Assembly: GCF_016648855.1 (NCBI RefSeq)
Contig: NZ_JACLQU010000017.1
Span: forward strand, 9,921-54,809
DNA length: 44,889 nucleotides
Reading direction: 5' to 3'
From: Streptococcus parasanguinis
GTDB lineage: Bacteria; Bacillota; Bacilli; Lactobacillales; Streptococcaceae
The position numbers were made by a program, and so were the translations under genes. Below the pieces are notes generated by a model, which saw only the letters and a list, made by a program, of their open reading frames with translations, did no database searches and was not told the DNA's origin. Positions 26,298 through 34,151 of the stretch are shown here, one piece after another (position 1 is the first letter of the stretch; the number at the start of each line of letters is the position of its first letter).

Positions 26298-26333
26298 ACA
26301 TTCAAGAGTATTCTCTTGGATGTCTTTTTTTGT
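26298..26333 (+). terminator. Second terminator in the junction region
   Basis: AGACAT-t-CAAGAG pairs with CTCTTG-g-ATGTCT, followed by T6-7. No gene precedes it closely, so it probably belonged to a lost gene. Confidence 0.75.
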
Positions 26334-26460
26334 TTCAAAAATACAAAGTTGACCCCGTTATTTTTTTGATTTCAAGTATCCATTTCATCTCTATTTAGAA
26401 AAATATCAAATCAATTCTTATTCAGGATAAGAGTTTTGACCTAAATCATTTACAAAATGA

Positions 26461-26480
26461 CAAAAATAATGATATTTTTG
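26461..26480 (+). promoter_or_regulatory. Palindrome upstream of the HTH operon
   Basis: The perfect inverted repeat CAAAAATA-N4-TATTTTTG lies 11 bp upstream of the -35 box. It is a candidate operator, possibly for the HTH protein encoded downstream. Confidence 0.45.
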
Positions 26481-26490
26481 ACTATTATAA

Positions 26491-26519
26491 TTGTCAAAAA
26501 TAAAAAGATATGTTACAAT
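26491..26519 (+). promoter_or_regulatory. Promoter of the HTH-PspC-DUF3169 operon
   Basis: TTGTCA (26491-26496), a 17-bp spacer and an extended -10 TGT-TACAAT (26514-26519). The leader to the HTH start is about 145 nt. Confidence 0.82.
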
Positions 26520-26559
26520 GTAATCAAGTTAAAGAAATAAGACTTTGAACGGAGAAACT

Positions 26560-26649
26560 ATGAGGATATCGGTAATAATATCTTATATAATAACAAAGGA
26601 GGAAAAATCAGATTCTACCATTTTGGGGATATCTAAGCGAAGTGGCTGA
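26560..26649 (+). CDS. Possible 29-residue leader peptide
   Basis: A small frame (ATG at 26560 after CGGAG, ending at TGA 26647-26649) lies in the leader of the HTH operon. A second strong ribosome-binding site (AAAGGAGG, about 26597) lies inside it without a suitable ATG. This may be a decayed gene rather than a true peptide. Confidence 0.25.
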   Translation: MRISVIISYIITKEEKSDSTILGISKRSG

Positions 26650-26669
26650 GTTTGATGACAATGGTAAAT

Positions 26670-26879
26670 ATGAAGCTAAAAAATCGTTTAAAAGAGCTTC
26701 GCGCTCGTGATGGTTTAAACCAAACCGAGCTTGCAAAGCTAGCAGGTATATCTAGGCAGACCATTAGTTTGCTAGAGCGTGATGAGTATACCCCCTCTAT
26801 TATTATCGCCTTGAAAATCTCTCAGATATTTCATGAGCCAGTAGAGTCGGTATTTCGCTTAGAGGAGGAAGAATCATGA
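26670..26879 (+). CDS. Small XRE-family HTH regulator (YozG-like)
   Basis: This 69-residue protein is almost entirely one Cro/CI HTH domain (LKELRARDGLNQTELAKLAG, ISRQTISLLERDEYTPS), ending in an acidic tail. Such small regulators often repress their own operon. In-frame ATGs also lie at 26655 and 26661; 26670 is chosen because family members start directly before KNRLKELR. No start has a good ribosome-binding site. It overlaps the next gene by 4 bp. Confidence 0.82.
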   Translation: MKLKNRLKELRARDGLNQTELAKLAGISRQTISLLERDEYTPSIIIALKISQIFHEPVESVFRLEEEES

Positions 26880-27058
26880 ACAAATATAGAGTAATTTATT
26901 ATCTTTGTATCATTGCCTTTATAGCAAATGTTTCGATGATGATCGGGACCTTGATGGGATGGTTTCACATTTTAGACAGTAATTATTTTTTCTGGAGTGG
27001 CTTGATTTTTAGTTTAGTATTTGAGCGGATAGAAAAGAAAGTAAAAGAAAGAGTATAA
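26876..27058 (+). CDS. Small membrane protein, two hydrophobic segments
   Basis: The 60-residue protein has hydrophobic segments at about 8-28 and 36-50, ending in a basic tail (ERIEKKVKERV). It begins in the stop of the HTH gene (ATGA). Such HTH plus small membrane protein pairs are common in Firmicutes; the second partner may anchor or modulate the regulator. No specific function is known. Confidence 0.7.
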   Translation: MNKYRVIYYLCIIAFIANVSMMIGTLMGWFHILDSNYFFWSGLIFSLVFERIEKKVKERV

Positions 27059-27071
27059 AAGGAGTAAGATT

Positions 27072-27422
27072 ATGAAAGAGTTTTTGGCAGATTTTCAAGT
27101 AGATACCGAACATAAAGAAATTGCAGGGGTTTGTGCCGGTATCGCCCGTTATTTCAATGTAGACCCTCTGATGATTCGTGCATTAGCCGTTTTGCTTTTT
27201 CTATCTTCGATAGAAATTAGTCTTCTCACAGTGATAAGTTATGCTTTTTTAGCTGGCTGGATGGGAAATGAATCTCTTGAAGTAGTCATCAAAAAATCAG
27301 GGTACAAGATTCTATTTTTCTATCTAGTTTCCATTCTCCTGAATAGTTTTGGTGATCAAGTTTTAACGGCTACTTTTGGATTTGGGCATGCTCTGGTTCA
27401 AGGACTGCTAGGTTTATTTTAG
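27072..27422 (+). CDS. PspC domain membrane protein
   Basis: The 116-residue protein opens with a PspC domain (residues about 13-65, EIAGVCAGIARYFNVDPLMIRAL, then a membrane helix). Further hydrophobic helices follow. PspC proteins act in envelope-stress sensing in Gram-negative bacteria; Gram-positive copies are less well understood. It lies 13 bp after the small membrane gene behind AAGGAG and is part of the same operon. Confidence 0.82.
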   Translation: MKEFLADFQVDTEHKEIAGVCAGIARYFNVDPLMIRALAVLLFLSSIEISLLTVISYAFLAGWMGNESLEVVIKKSGYKILFFYLVSILLNSFGDQVLTATFGFGHALVQGLLGLF

Positions 27423-27436
27423 AAAGAAGATAGAAA

Positions 27437-28138
27437 ATGAAAAAGAAACATTTATTACTATTGTTAGGAAGTTTATTGTTGGGTGGTTTAATCGGAATGT
27501 TTGGTGCTACCTTTACGAATCTTCATTTAAACATTTCTCAAGAGCAAGTACAGTTTATTTTGACGACCATCTTTTTCTATCTGGGAATACTATCGACAAT
27601 AGTAGCTCTCTATTTTATCATGAATAGTAGGAAAGTTTATGCTAGCTACCTAGCAGAAGAAGATGATGAATTAAACGAGCTAGCTTATATTAAGATGTAT
27701 CGCTCTCTAGATTATGGGACAGTTGCTTACAATGTTTTGCAAGTTAGTATGCTTTTTAGCTTGCTTACAGTGTTGCCTAGCCACGATTTACCGATATCAG
27801 CTTTTCTCTTAGCAGTATTAACCATTCTTGTTGGAAGTTTCTGCATCAAAACAACGAGCAAAATTCGTAATTACCAACTCTCTATTTTAGCCACACCAAA
27901 AGAGGTATTAGATTATCTAGAAACCTATGACGAGGGAGAGAAACAAGCGGAAATGGTAGAGGCTTATTTAATCTTGTTCAAACTCAATCAGCTAATCTTA
28001 CCATCTGTCTATATCATCTTGTTTGCCCTATCCATTATTCTTGGAGAAGTACAGTTAGTTGCTGCCCTTATAACTTCTGTCATCCATCTCTATATCAATA
28101 TTGCACAATTAGGAAAAACAAAACGTTACTTTAAATAA
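27437..28138 (+). CDS. DUF3169 family membrane protein
   Basis: The 233-residue protein has about six hydrophobic segments and a polar loop with the acidic stretch AEEDDELNELAY after the second. The layout resembles the DUF3169 family, which often travels with small HTH regulators. It is the last gene of the operon. The function is unknown. Confidence 0.65.
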   Translation: MKKKHLLLLLGSLLLGGLIGMFGATFTNLHLNISQEQVQFILTTIFFYLGILSTIVALYFIMNSRKVYASYLAEEDDELNELAYIKMYRSLDYGTVAYNVLQVSMLFSLLTVLPSHDLPISAFLLAVLTILVGSFCIKTTSKIRNYQLSILATPKEVLDYLETYDEGEKQAEMVEAYLILFKLNQLILPSVYIILFALSIILGEVQLVAALITSVIHLYINIAQLGKTKRYFK

Positions 28139-28149
28139 CAGGGGTTTCT

Positions 28150-28224
28150 ATGAATCGTGTCGCAAATGTAGGTGACGATGTTGAAAGGAATGAATCAATC
28201 AAAATAAATCTCATTCCAAGATAG
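28150..28224 (+). CDS. Possible 24-residue peptide or gene scar
   Basis: A short frame (MNRVANVGDDVERNESIKIN...) with a CAGGGG site lies between the DUF3169 gene and the degenerate att site. It looks like the start of a gene truncated by the element boundary; expression is doubtful. Confidence 0.2.
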   Translation: MNRVANVGDDVERNESIKINLIPR

Positions 28225-28261
28225 AGCTAAACACAAAATTCTAAAAAGTTTGTAAAGTAGC

Positions 28262-28274
28262 TTTAGTAAACGTT
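28262..28274 (+). repeat. Degenerate att copy 4
   Basis: TTTAGTAAACGTT matches 13 bp of the att core, preceded by a weak match (GTAAAG). The terminator at 28303 follows as it does after copy 3. This is the likely outer right edge of the island. Confidence 0.55.
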
Positions 28275-28302
28275 CTTTTAAAAGAATGCTAATCATTACA
28301 AT

Positions 28303-28327
28303 GAGCACCCTTCGGGGTGTTTTTTCT
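28303..28327 (+). terminator. Terminator at the right edge of the island
   Basis: GCACCC-ttcg-GGGTGT is followed by T6. It is probably the original rpsI terminator, displaced about 10 kb from its gene by the inserted elements. Confidence 0.85.
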
Positions 28328-28357
28328 ACACCCAAACTAAATGAAAGATAAACAAAA

Positions 28358-28407
28358 ACCCACCCTATCTTTCACAGTCAAACATGACTGTAGAAAATAG
28401 AGTGGGT
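28358..28407 (-). terminator. Terminator of the CsbD gene
   Basis: A long inverted repeat has outer arms ACCCAC/GTGGGT and inner arms ACAGTCA/TGACTGT. Read on the minus strand it ends GGGTTTTTG, just after the csbD-like gene. Confidence 0.85.
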
Positions 28408-28422
28408 CTAGGATGTTAAAGA

Positions 28423-28626
28423 CTATTTGTCGTCTTTATGAAAGATATTTTTAACGCCCTTGATAGCTCCTTCAACAGCTTCTTTTGCATCTTCAGCAAC
28501 TTCTTTTGCTTTTGAAGCAACTTTTTCAGCAGTGCCTTCAGCTTCTGTTTTTGTATCACCGGTTAATTTACCAAGGCCTTCTTTAACAGAACCTTTTGCT
28601 TGGTTCAATTTTTCTTCTAATGACAT
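28423..28626 (-). CDS. CsbD family stress protein
   Basis: This 67-residue hydrophilic protein is rich in Lys, Glu and Ala ([20 protein letters not shown]) and matches the CsbD family. In Bacillus CsbD is under general stress control; its action is unknown. The ATG at 28626 follows GGAGGTGA. It lies just outside the island and is transcribed toward it. Confidence 0.88.
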   Translation of the reverse strand: MSLEEKLNQAKGSVKEGLGKLTGDTKTEAEGTAEKVASKAKEVAEDAKEAVEGAIKGVKNIFHKDDK

Positions 28627-28950
28627 AGCGTCACCTCCATGAAGTTAGTAGTTTTTTCTCTGAATGCAATACTGTTGATTTAAAAAAATAAAAAATATTT
28701 GTCTCAGATTAGAATAAGTATATTCTTTTTAAAATGGAAAGTCAAATTTTTGCTACGGTATTCTGAAAGCAGGATCGACGTTTGATCTGATGGCAAATAG
28801 CGAGCGACTAATAAGTCACGATATTTCGTTTTTCCAGCAAAGATTTGAAACGAAAGAAGCAAAAACTTTTCTGTCTCCAATGAAATAAATGGTATAATGG
28901 TCGTGAATGGAGACATCGTAACGCTGTTTTTTGAAAAAGAGAAGATAAAT
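28627..28950. other. Gene-free divergent region between csbD and rhomboid genes
   Basis: No gene is supported. The left part must hold the csbD promoter, which I cannot place with confidence. On the right, an extended -10 TGG-TATAAT (28893-28898) without a clear -35 would drive the rhomboid gene with a leader of about 45 nt. Confidence 0.6.
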
Positions 28951-29541
28951 ATGAAAAGAATCCTTACAACCTACCCTGTTATCAGTACTTTAGCTCTAAT
29001 CTGTTTATCGCTCGGTCTATTGACTTCCTTTTATGGGGATGCTATGTATGACCTATTGGCTTTTCATTCAAAGCCGGTGTATGGTTGGCAATATGTTAGT
29101 GGGACCCTGATGCACGGTAGTAAAGGAGCCCCTATCTGGTTTTTATGGGTCCATTTGTTGTTAAATGGACTCATGCTCCTTCCCTTCGGAGGACTGCTAG
29201 AAAGAAAAATAGGCTCTAGACAAGTCTTGATCGTTTTTGTGACGGCGACAGTCCTCTCTTCCATCGTTTTTCACTTTTTAACCCAGGAGCAGGACATTCA
29301 GGCAACAGGGATCTCTGCTGTAGGATACGCCTTTGTGACCGGAGGGGCTATGATCCTGCCAAACGTGTGGAAAGAGTTCTCACGCACCGTAAAACTGTTT
29401 TATCTATTCTTAATTTTTCTATCTGGCCTCATGCTCTTACCAGTAATCACCGGATGGATCTCAACGCTATTACATCTTTCAGGGATTGTGAGTTATCTAT
29501 TGGTCTTTATCGGAAGTAATATCTTGAAGGGGAGAAGCTAA
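28951..29541 (+). CDS. Rhomboid family intramembrane serine protease
   Basis: The 196-residue protein has about six membrane helices. The catalytic serine is in GISAVG (Ser122) and the histidine in LLHLSG (His175). The conserved WFLWVHLLLNGLML (about 63-76) has the HxxxN element of rhomboids. These enzymes cut transmembrane substrates. The ATG at 28951 is preferred over the GTG/ATG region at 28897 because the upstream codons overlap the -10 box and the remaining length is normal. Confidence 0.85.
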   Translation: MKRILTTYPVISTLALICLSLGLLTSFYGDAMYDLLAFHSKPVYGWQYVSGTLMHGSKGAPIWFLWVHLLLNGLMLLPFGGLLERKIGSRQVLIVFVTATVLSSIVFHFLTQEQDIQATGISAVGYAFVTGGAMILPNVWKEFSRTVKLFYLFLIFLSGLMLLPVITGWISTLLHLSGIVSYLLVFIGSNILKGRS

Positions 29542-29582
29542 CTATTAAGACGGCTCCTCAGTAAGGTTTTCATCGTACTTCC

Positions 29583-29611
29583 TTGACTCTTCCTCTACCA
29601 GGCCGTATAAT
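29583..29611 (+). promoter_or_regulatory. Promoter of the VanZ-RDD gene
   Basis: TTGACT (29583-29588), a 17-bp spacer and TATAAT (29606-29611). A hairpin lies directly downstream in the leader (29629). Confidence 0.88.
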
Positions 29612-29628
29612 ATTCTATATCAATGAAG

Positions 29629-29663
29629 AAATCACCTTTTGTCATTGTGCAAAGGGTGATTTT
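29629..29663 (+). terminator. Leader hairpin, possible attenuator
   Basis: AAATCACC-t-TTTG pairs with CAAA-g-GGTGATTT, followed by a short T-rich stretch, between promoter and gene. It can be the rhomboid-gene terminator, a leader attenuator, or both. Confidence 0.55.
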
Positions 29664-29685
29664 ATAACGAAAAAAAGGAGACACA

Positions 29686-30789
29686 ATGGGGTATATCTCT
29701 ACTATTAAAACGGCTGTTCAGCTCTTTCCTTTCCTGGCATTTTTGCTGACCTTGCCCTACATGATTTTGAATTATCGAAAATATGGTTCGGTCAATAAAT
29801 TGCGGGTGCTGATTTTCTATTCTTTTATGCTTTACTTGATGACGGTCTATCTGCTGGTGATCTTGCCCCTGCCGGATCCGAGTAAGATCCATACTAGCTA
29901 CTCGGAAATGATCAATCTTTATCCCTTTGCTTTTGTGGTGGATTTTTTCAAGGAGAGCCCCTTTGATCTAGCGCAGGCAAGCACTTGGCTTCAGGCCATC
30001 AAGCATCCAACTTTTTACGTGCCCGCCTTTAATGTCCTGATGTTGATTCCTTTTGGGATGTATCTACGCTATTATTTCAAGTGTGGTTTTAAGAAGACGA
30101 TTTTCCTGACGGCCCTCTTTAGTCTCTTTTTGGAGCTGACCCAATTATCAGGTCTCTACTTTAGGTATCCGGGTCCTTACCGCCTAGCAGATGTTGATGA
30201 TATCATTCAAAATACCACTGGTGGTGGAGTGGGCTACCTGTTCGGTTGGTTTCTAGTTTGGTTACTGCCAACACGAGATGAAATCGACGAGCATTCTTTC
30301 CGAGAGGGGACGAGAGTATCGGGTCTTCGGATGGGTCTTGCTTTCATAATCGACTTTGTGATACTATCTATTTTCTACGCATTGATTGGGCGTTTAGGGA
30401 CGATTCCTTATGTGGCGGTTCTAGCGGTTTACTTTAGCTTGCTTCCTTTGTGGCGGGGCAAAACCTTGGGAATGGCTTTGCTGAAATTCCGCCTGCATTT
30501 TGAAAAGCAAAAATGGCTTCGCACCATCTGGTGGGGGATCTTAGTAGTCAGCTATTTCTATCTGATTCCTCAGGGATTGTTCTATTTGATTTCGCTCTTG
30601 AACAGCGATTTGACGGATAATTCCCTCTTGACCCTATCCATGATCTTATTGCTCTTCTTTGCACTTTTATTGTATTTGATTCTGACTCTTGCCATCGTTT
30701 TGCTCAATCGTCGCTTTCCGTTTGATCGTTTAGCTGGAGCTGAGTATGAGAGTACCGTGTGTGTAAAGGAAGAGATCCTAAAGGATTGA
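29686..30789 (+). CDS. VanZ-RDD fusion membrane protein
   Basis: This 367-residue protein has a VanZ-like domain of several helices (about 20-200). Its hallmark is NVLMLIPFGMYLRY, FLELTQL and ADVDDIIQNTTGG. An RDD-like domain follows (about 205-345, RMGLAFIIDFVILS, then KTLGMALLKFRL). VanZ-family proteins can lower teicoplanin sensitivity in enterococci; RDD domains are of uncertain transport function. The fusion is common in streptococci. AAAAGGAG precedes the ATG. Confidence 0.85.
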   Translation: MGYISTIKTAVQLFPFLAFLLTLPYMILNYRKYGSVNKLRVLIFYSFMLYLMTVYLLVILPLPDPSKIHTSYSEMINLYPFAFVVDFFKESPFDLAQASTWLQAIKHPTFYVPAFNVLMLIPFGMYLRYYFKCGFKKTIFLTALFSLFLELTQLSGLYFRYPGPYRLADVDDIIQNTTGGGVGYLFGWFLVWLLPTRDEIDEHSFREGTRVSGLRMGLAFIIDFVILSIFYALIGRLGTIPYVAVLAVYFSLLPLWRGKTLGMALLKFRLHFEKQKWLRTIWWGILVVSYFYLIPQGLFYLISLLNSDLTDNSLLTLSMILLLFFALLLYLILTLAIVLLNRRFPFDRLAGAEYESTVCVKEEILKD

Positions 30790-30807
30790 ACTGAATAGTT
30801 GATACAG

Positions 30808-30835
30808 AGGTTGGATCTAGATCCAGCCTTTTTTT
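30808..30835 (+). terminator. Terminator after the VanZ-RDD gene
   Basis: AGGtTGGATC pairs with GATCCAgCCT, followed by T7. Confidence 0.9.
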
Positions 30836-30893
30836 AGATACGCGGAAAATATCCGAACGTTCCCAGTTGAGAAGGGCGATTTTAAGGGGAATG

Positions 30894-30902
30894 TGCTACA
30901 AT
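30894..30902 (+). promoter_or_regulatory. Extended -10 promoter of the ACT/PFL pair
   Basis: TGC-TACAAT (-10 at 30897-30902) lies about 30 bp before the ACT gene; no good -35 is seen at the expected distance. Confidence 0.6.
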
Positions 30903-30932
30903 GGAAGCAAATAGAAAGAATGGAGCAGTGAA

Positions 30933-31199
30933 ATGAAAGCAATTATTACAGTCGTTGGAAAAGACCAAAAAGGAATCGTAGCCGGTGTCGCAACGAAAGT
31001 GGCAGAATTGGGACTCAATATCGACGATATCTCTCAAACTGTATTGGATGAATACTTTACCATGATGGCGGTCGTATCATCGGATGAGAAAAAGGATTTC
31101 ACGCAGCTTCGTTCAGAGTTAGAAGAATTCGGTCAGTCTCTTCACGTAAAAATCAATATCCAGAGCGCAGCGATTTTTGATGCCATGCACAATTTGTAA
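30933..31199 (+). CDS. ACT domain protein (UPF0237)
   Basis: The 88-residue protein consists of one ACT domain (AIITVVGKDQKGIVAGVATK), a fold that binds amino acids or other small ligands. It is constantly paired with the UPF0210/PFL gene that follows 18 bp later. The pair is thought to act together, but neither ligand nor reaction is known. Confidence 0.9.
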   Translation: MKAIITVVGKDQKGIVAGVATKVAELGLNIDDISQTVLDEYFTMMAVVSSDEKKDFTQLRSELEEFGQSLHVKINIQSAAIFDAMHNL

Positions 31200-31217
31200 G
31201 ATAGGGGTTGAGAATTT

Positions 31218-32555
31218 ATGGACATTAGACAGGTAACAGAAACCATTGCCATGATTGAGGAGCAGAACTTTGATGTTCGGACCATCACCATGGGGATTTC
31301 GCTTCTAGATTGTATTGATCCAGATATCGATAAGGCGGCAGAAAAAGTCTACAATAAGATTGTGACAAAGGCCAAAGATTTGGTGGCTGTTGGGGATGAG
31401 ATTGCGGCAGAACTTGGTATTCCTATTGTCAATAAGCGGGTTTCGGTCACTCCAATTTCTATTATCGGTGCAGCAACCAATGCGACAGACTATGTGCCCT
31501 TTGCCAAGGCACTGGATCGTGCGGCCAAAGAAGTTGGGGTCAACTTTATCGGTGGCTTCTCAGCTCTGGTTCAAAAAGGCTACCAAAAAGGGGATGAAAT
31601 CCTCATCAATTCCATTCCTCGTGCCCTTGCGGAGACAGATTTTGTCTGCTCTTCAGTCAATATCGGATCGACCAAGACAGGGATCAATATGACCGCTGTC
31701 CGAGATATGGGCCGTATCATTAAAGAAGCATCCCAAGCAGATCCAATGGGGCCAGGTAAGCTCGTGGTTTTTGCCAATGCAGTAGAAGATAATCCCTTTA
31801 TGGCAGGAGCCTTCCATGGTGTCGGTGAAGCAGATGTCGTCATCAACGTTGGGGTTTCAGGACCTGGTGTCGTCCAACGGGCCATCGAAAAAGTTCCCGG
31901 AGCAAGCTTTGATGTATTGGCTGAAACAGTTAAGAAGACAGCCTTCAAGATTACCCGTGTCGGACAATTAGTGGGTCAAATGGCTAGTGAACGTCTCGGT
32001 GTGGAGTTTGGAATTGTAGACTTGTCTCTCGCGCCAACACCAGCTGTTGGGGATTCGGTTGCCCGTGTCCTTGAAGCCATGGGGCTTGAAGTAGTCGGAA
32101 CCCATGGAACTACAGCAGCGCTAGCTCTGCTCAATGACCAAGTAAAAAAAGGTGGTATCATGGCTTGTAACCAAGTCGGTGGTTTGTCAGGTGCCTTCAT
32201 CCCGGTCTCAGAAGATGAGGGGATGATTGCGGCAGTCCAGTCAGGTCATATCAATCTGGAAAAATTGGAAGCCATGACGGCTATCTGTTCTGTCGGTCTG
32301 GATATGATTGCCATCCCAGCTGATACTCCAGCTACGACGATTGCGGCTATGATTGCCGACGAAGCAGCTATCGGAGTGATCAACCAAAAGACGACAGCCG
32401 TTCGGATCATTCCTTATGGAAAAGAAGGCGATATGTTAGAGCTCGGAGGACTTCTTGGGTCTGCTCCGGTAATGAAGGTCAACAAGGCTTCGTCAGCTGA
32501 TTTCATTGCCCGTGGTGGTCAAATTCCAGCTCCGGTTCATAGCTTTAAAAACTAA
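31218..32555 (+). CDS. PFL family protein (UPF0210, DUF711)
   Basis: The 445-residue cytoplasmic protein matches UPF0210 along its whole length ([20 protein letters not shown] at the start, a glycine-rich [20 protein letters not shown], and the C-terminal [13 protein letters not shown]). The fold is related to pyruvate formate-lyase-like proteins, hence the label, but no radical glycine motif is seen. It is co-transcribed with the ACT-domain gene upstream. Confidence 0.9.
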   Translation: MDIRQVTETIAMIEEQNFDVRTITMGISLLDCIDPDIDKAAEKVYNKIVTKAKDLVAVGDEIAAELGIPIVNKRVSVTPISIIGAATNATDYVPFAKALDRAAKEVGVNFIGGFSALVQKGYQKGDEILINSIPRALAETDFVCSSVNIGSTKTGINMTAVRDMGRIIKEASQADPMGPGKLVVFANAVEDNPFMAGAFHGVGEADVVINVGVSGPGVVQRAIEKVPGASFDVLAETVKKTAFKITRVGQLVGQMASERLGVEFGIVDLSLAPTPAVGDSVARVLEAMGLEVVGTHGTTAALALLNDQVKKGGIMACNQVGGLSGAFIPVSEDEGMIAAVQSGHINLEKLEAMTAICSVGLDMIAIPADTPATTIAAMIADEAAIGVINQKTTAVRIIPYGKEGDMLELGGLLGSAPVMKVNKASSADFIARGGQIPAPVHSFKN

Positions 32556-32572
32556 GAGAAATCTAGTATAAT
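32544..32572 (+). promoter_or_regulatory. Promoter upstream of the first phosphatase gene
   Basis: TTTAAA (32544-32549), 17 bp and TATAAT (32567-32572), overlapping the end of the PFL gene. The terminator-like hairpin at 32585 lies within the resulting leader. Confidence 0.6.
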
Positions 32573-32584
32573 AGTAGAAAATAG

Positions 32585-32618
32585 AAAAGTCTGTGATGAT
32601 GAAACTCCAGACTTTTTT
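32585..32618 (+). terminator. Terminator/attenuator before the first phosphatase gene
   Basis: AAAAGTCTG pairs with CAGACTTTT in a T6 context. It ends the PFL transcript and also lies only about 10 nt downstream of the start expected from the promoter at 32567. Confidence 0.8.
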
Positions 32619-32636
32619 CTTGCAAAAGGAGACAAG

Positions 32637-33326
32637 ATGGCTAAAACAAGATTATTTGTGATTCGTCATGGGAAAACCATGTTTAATACCATTGGCCGTG
32701 CTCAAGGCTGGTCTGATACACCCTTGACAGCAGAAGGAGAAAAAGGCATTGAGGCTCTAGGGATCGGCTTGCGTGAGTCTGGTTTGGACTTTACCCGAGC
32801 CTATTCCAGTGATTCAGGTCGTGCCATTCAGACCATGGGGATCATACTTGATCAATTGGGTTTAAAAGAAAAAATTCCTTATCGCTTTGACAAGCGGATT
32901 CGCGAGTGGTGTTTCGGAAGCTTTGATGGAGCCTACGGTGGTGAGCTCTTTCACGGTGTCGTGCCGCGTGTGCTGGATGTAGAAGATTATAAGACCTTGA
33001 CCTTGGAAGACTTGGCCAATGGCATCTGCCAAGTGGATACAGCGAATTGGGCTGAACCTTGGGAGGTTTTGAAAGGCCGAATCTTAGAAGGTTTTGAAGC
33101 TATTGCCAAAGAAGTAGAAGAAAATGGAGGAGGCAATGCCTTGGTGGTCAGCCATAGTTGGACCATTCAGACCTTGGTCTGCCTAATTGAAGGAAAACCA
33201 AATCTCAATCTGCCTCTTTCAAATGGTAGTGTTACCCTTGTAGAATATGAAGATGGCGCATTGACGGTTAAGGTGTTTGGAGATAGCAGTTACCGTGAAG
33301 TCGGTGAAAGCTTGCAAGAATCCTAG
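32637..33326 (+). CDS. Histidine phosphatase family protein (copy 1)
   Basis: The 229-residue protein belongs to the phosphoglycerate-mutase-like histidine phosphatase family. The phosphate-accepting histidine is in VIRHGKTMFNT, the acid/base glutamate in REWCFGSFDG, and the second histidine in VVSHSWT. In copy 1 the last motif reads SHS instead of the usual SHG. The substrate is unknown. A close paralogue follows, so this is a local duplication. Confidence 0.88.
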   Translation: MAKTRLFVIRHGKTMFNTIGRAQGWSDTPLTAEGEKGIEALGIGLRESGLDFTRAYSSDSGRAIQTMGIILDQLGLKEKIPYRFDKRIREWCFGSFDGAYGGELFHGVVPRVLDVEDYKTLTLEDLANGICQVDTANWAEPWEVLKGRILEGFEAIAKEVEENGGGNALVVSHSWTIQTLVCLIEGKPNLNLPLSNGSVTLVEYEDGALTVKVFGDSSYREVGESLQES

Positions 33327-33334
33327 TCCGTCGT

Positions 33335-33370
33335 AAAAGGCTGACCTTTTGGTCATAGCCTTTTCTTTCT
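33335..33370 (+). terminator. Terminator between the two phosphatase genes
   Basis: AAAAGGCT-GACC pairs with GGTC-AT-AGCCTTTT, followed by a T-rich stretch. Confidence 0.85.
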
Positions 33371-33413
33371 CTCAAAACTTGTAAGAGCTTTCCTACTTTC
33401 TTTTTACAAAAAA

Positions 33414-33422
33414 TGATATAAT
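33414..33422 (+). promoter_or_regulatory. Extended -10 promoter of the second phosphatase gene
   Basis: TGA-TATAAT, about 28 bp before the ATG. The -35 is not clear. The second copy therefore has its own promoter despite being a tandem duplicate. Confidence 0.7.
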
Positions 33423-33449
33423 GAAAGAGATACATACGGAGGTAATACA

Positions 33450-34151
33450 ATGACAAAAACCAGATTATATATTGCTCGTCATGGAAAAACCATGTTTAAT
33501 ACCATTGGGCGAGCACAGGGCTGGTCAGACACTCCGCTGACAGAAGCAGGAGAGCGTGGGATTAGAGAATTAGGGCTTGGCCTTAAGGAAGCAGGTCTTT
33601 CTTTTAAAGAGGCTGTTTCGAGTGATTCTGGTCGCACCATTCAAACCATGGGAATTGTTCTTCAAGAGCTTGGTTTGACAGGTCAGATTCCTTATCGCTA
33701 TGATAAACGGATCCGCGAGTGGTGTTTTGGTAGCTTCGACGGTGCCTATGATGGCGAGCTCTTTATGGGGGTTTTACCCCGTGTTTTTAAGGTCGAGGAT
33801 TTTCATCAGTTGAGCTTGATGGAGTTGGCCGAAGGGATCGTTGAAGTCGACACCACTGGTTGGGCTGAATCTTGGGGTGCCTTGAGTGGTCGGATCAAAG
33901 AAGGGTTTGAAGCCATCGCAAAAGAGGTGGAAGCAACTGGCGGTGGGAATGCGATTGTTGTCAGCCACGGCATGACGATTACGACCTTGATTTATCTCAT
34001 CGATCCGAAAGCTGTCGAAGAATTGGTCTTGGACAACGGAAGCGTGACGGTTTTGGCCTATGAGGATGGTGCCTTTCGTATTGAAAAGATTGGGGATATG
34101 TCCTATCGTAAGGTTGGAGCAAAACTTCTAGAGGGTGGCCATGACGAATAA
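33450..34151 (+). CDS. Histidine phosphatase family protein (copy 2)
   Basis: The 233-residue paralogue of copy 1 shares the catalytic RHGKTMFNTIGRAQGWSDTP stretch and REWCFGSFDGAYDGE. Here the second histidine motif is the standard VVSHGMT. It overlaps the start of ldcB by 11 bp, so the phosphatase and the cell-wall carboxypeptidase are coupled. A wall-precursor or nucleotide-type substrate cannot be told apart. Confidence 0.88.
   Translation: MTKTRLYIARHGKTMFNTIGRAQGWSDTPLTEAGERGIRELGLGLKEAGLSFKEAVSSDSGRTIQTMGIVLQELGLTGQIPYRYDKRIREWCFGSFDGAYDGELFMGVLPRVFKVEDFHQLSLMELAEGIVEVDTTGWAESWGALSGRIKEGFEAIAKEVEATGGGNAIVVSHGMTITTLIYLIDPKAVEELVLDNGSVTVLAYEDGAFRIEKIGDMSYRKVGAKLLEGGHDE

Larger units (their letters stand above)
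25902..26559 (+). other. Junction region between second and third element remnants
   Basis: No gene is seen here. In order it holds the 45-bp element-end repeat and att copy 3 (26022-26117), a terminator (26143), short palindromes including CGACGAAGTC around 26240, a second terminator (26298), the palindrome CAAAAATA-N4-TATTTTTG (26461) and a promoter (26491). Confidence 0.6.

Noticed and set aside
28704..28916. Minus-strand 70-codon frame between csbD and the rhomboid gene
   Set aside because: No ribosome-binding site, no recognisable domain, and it overlaps the rhomboid promoter.
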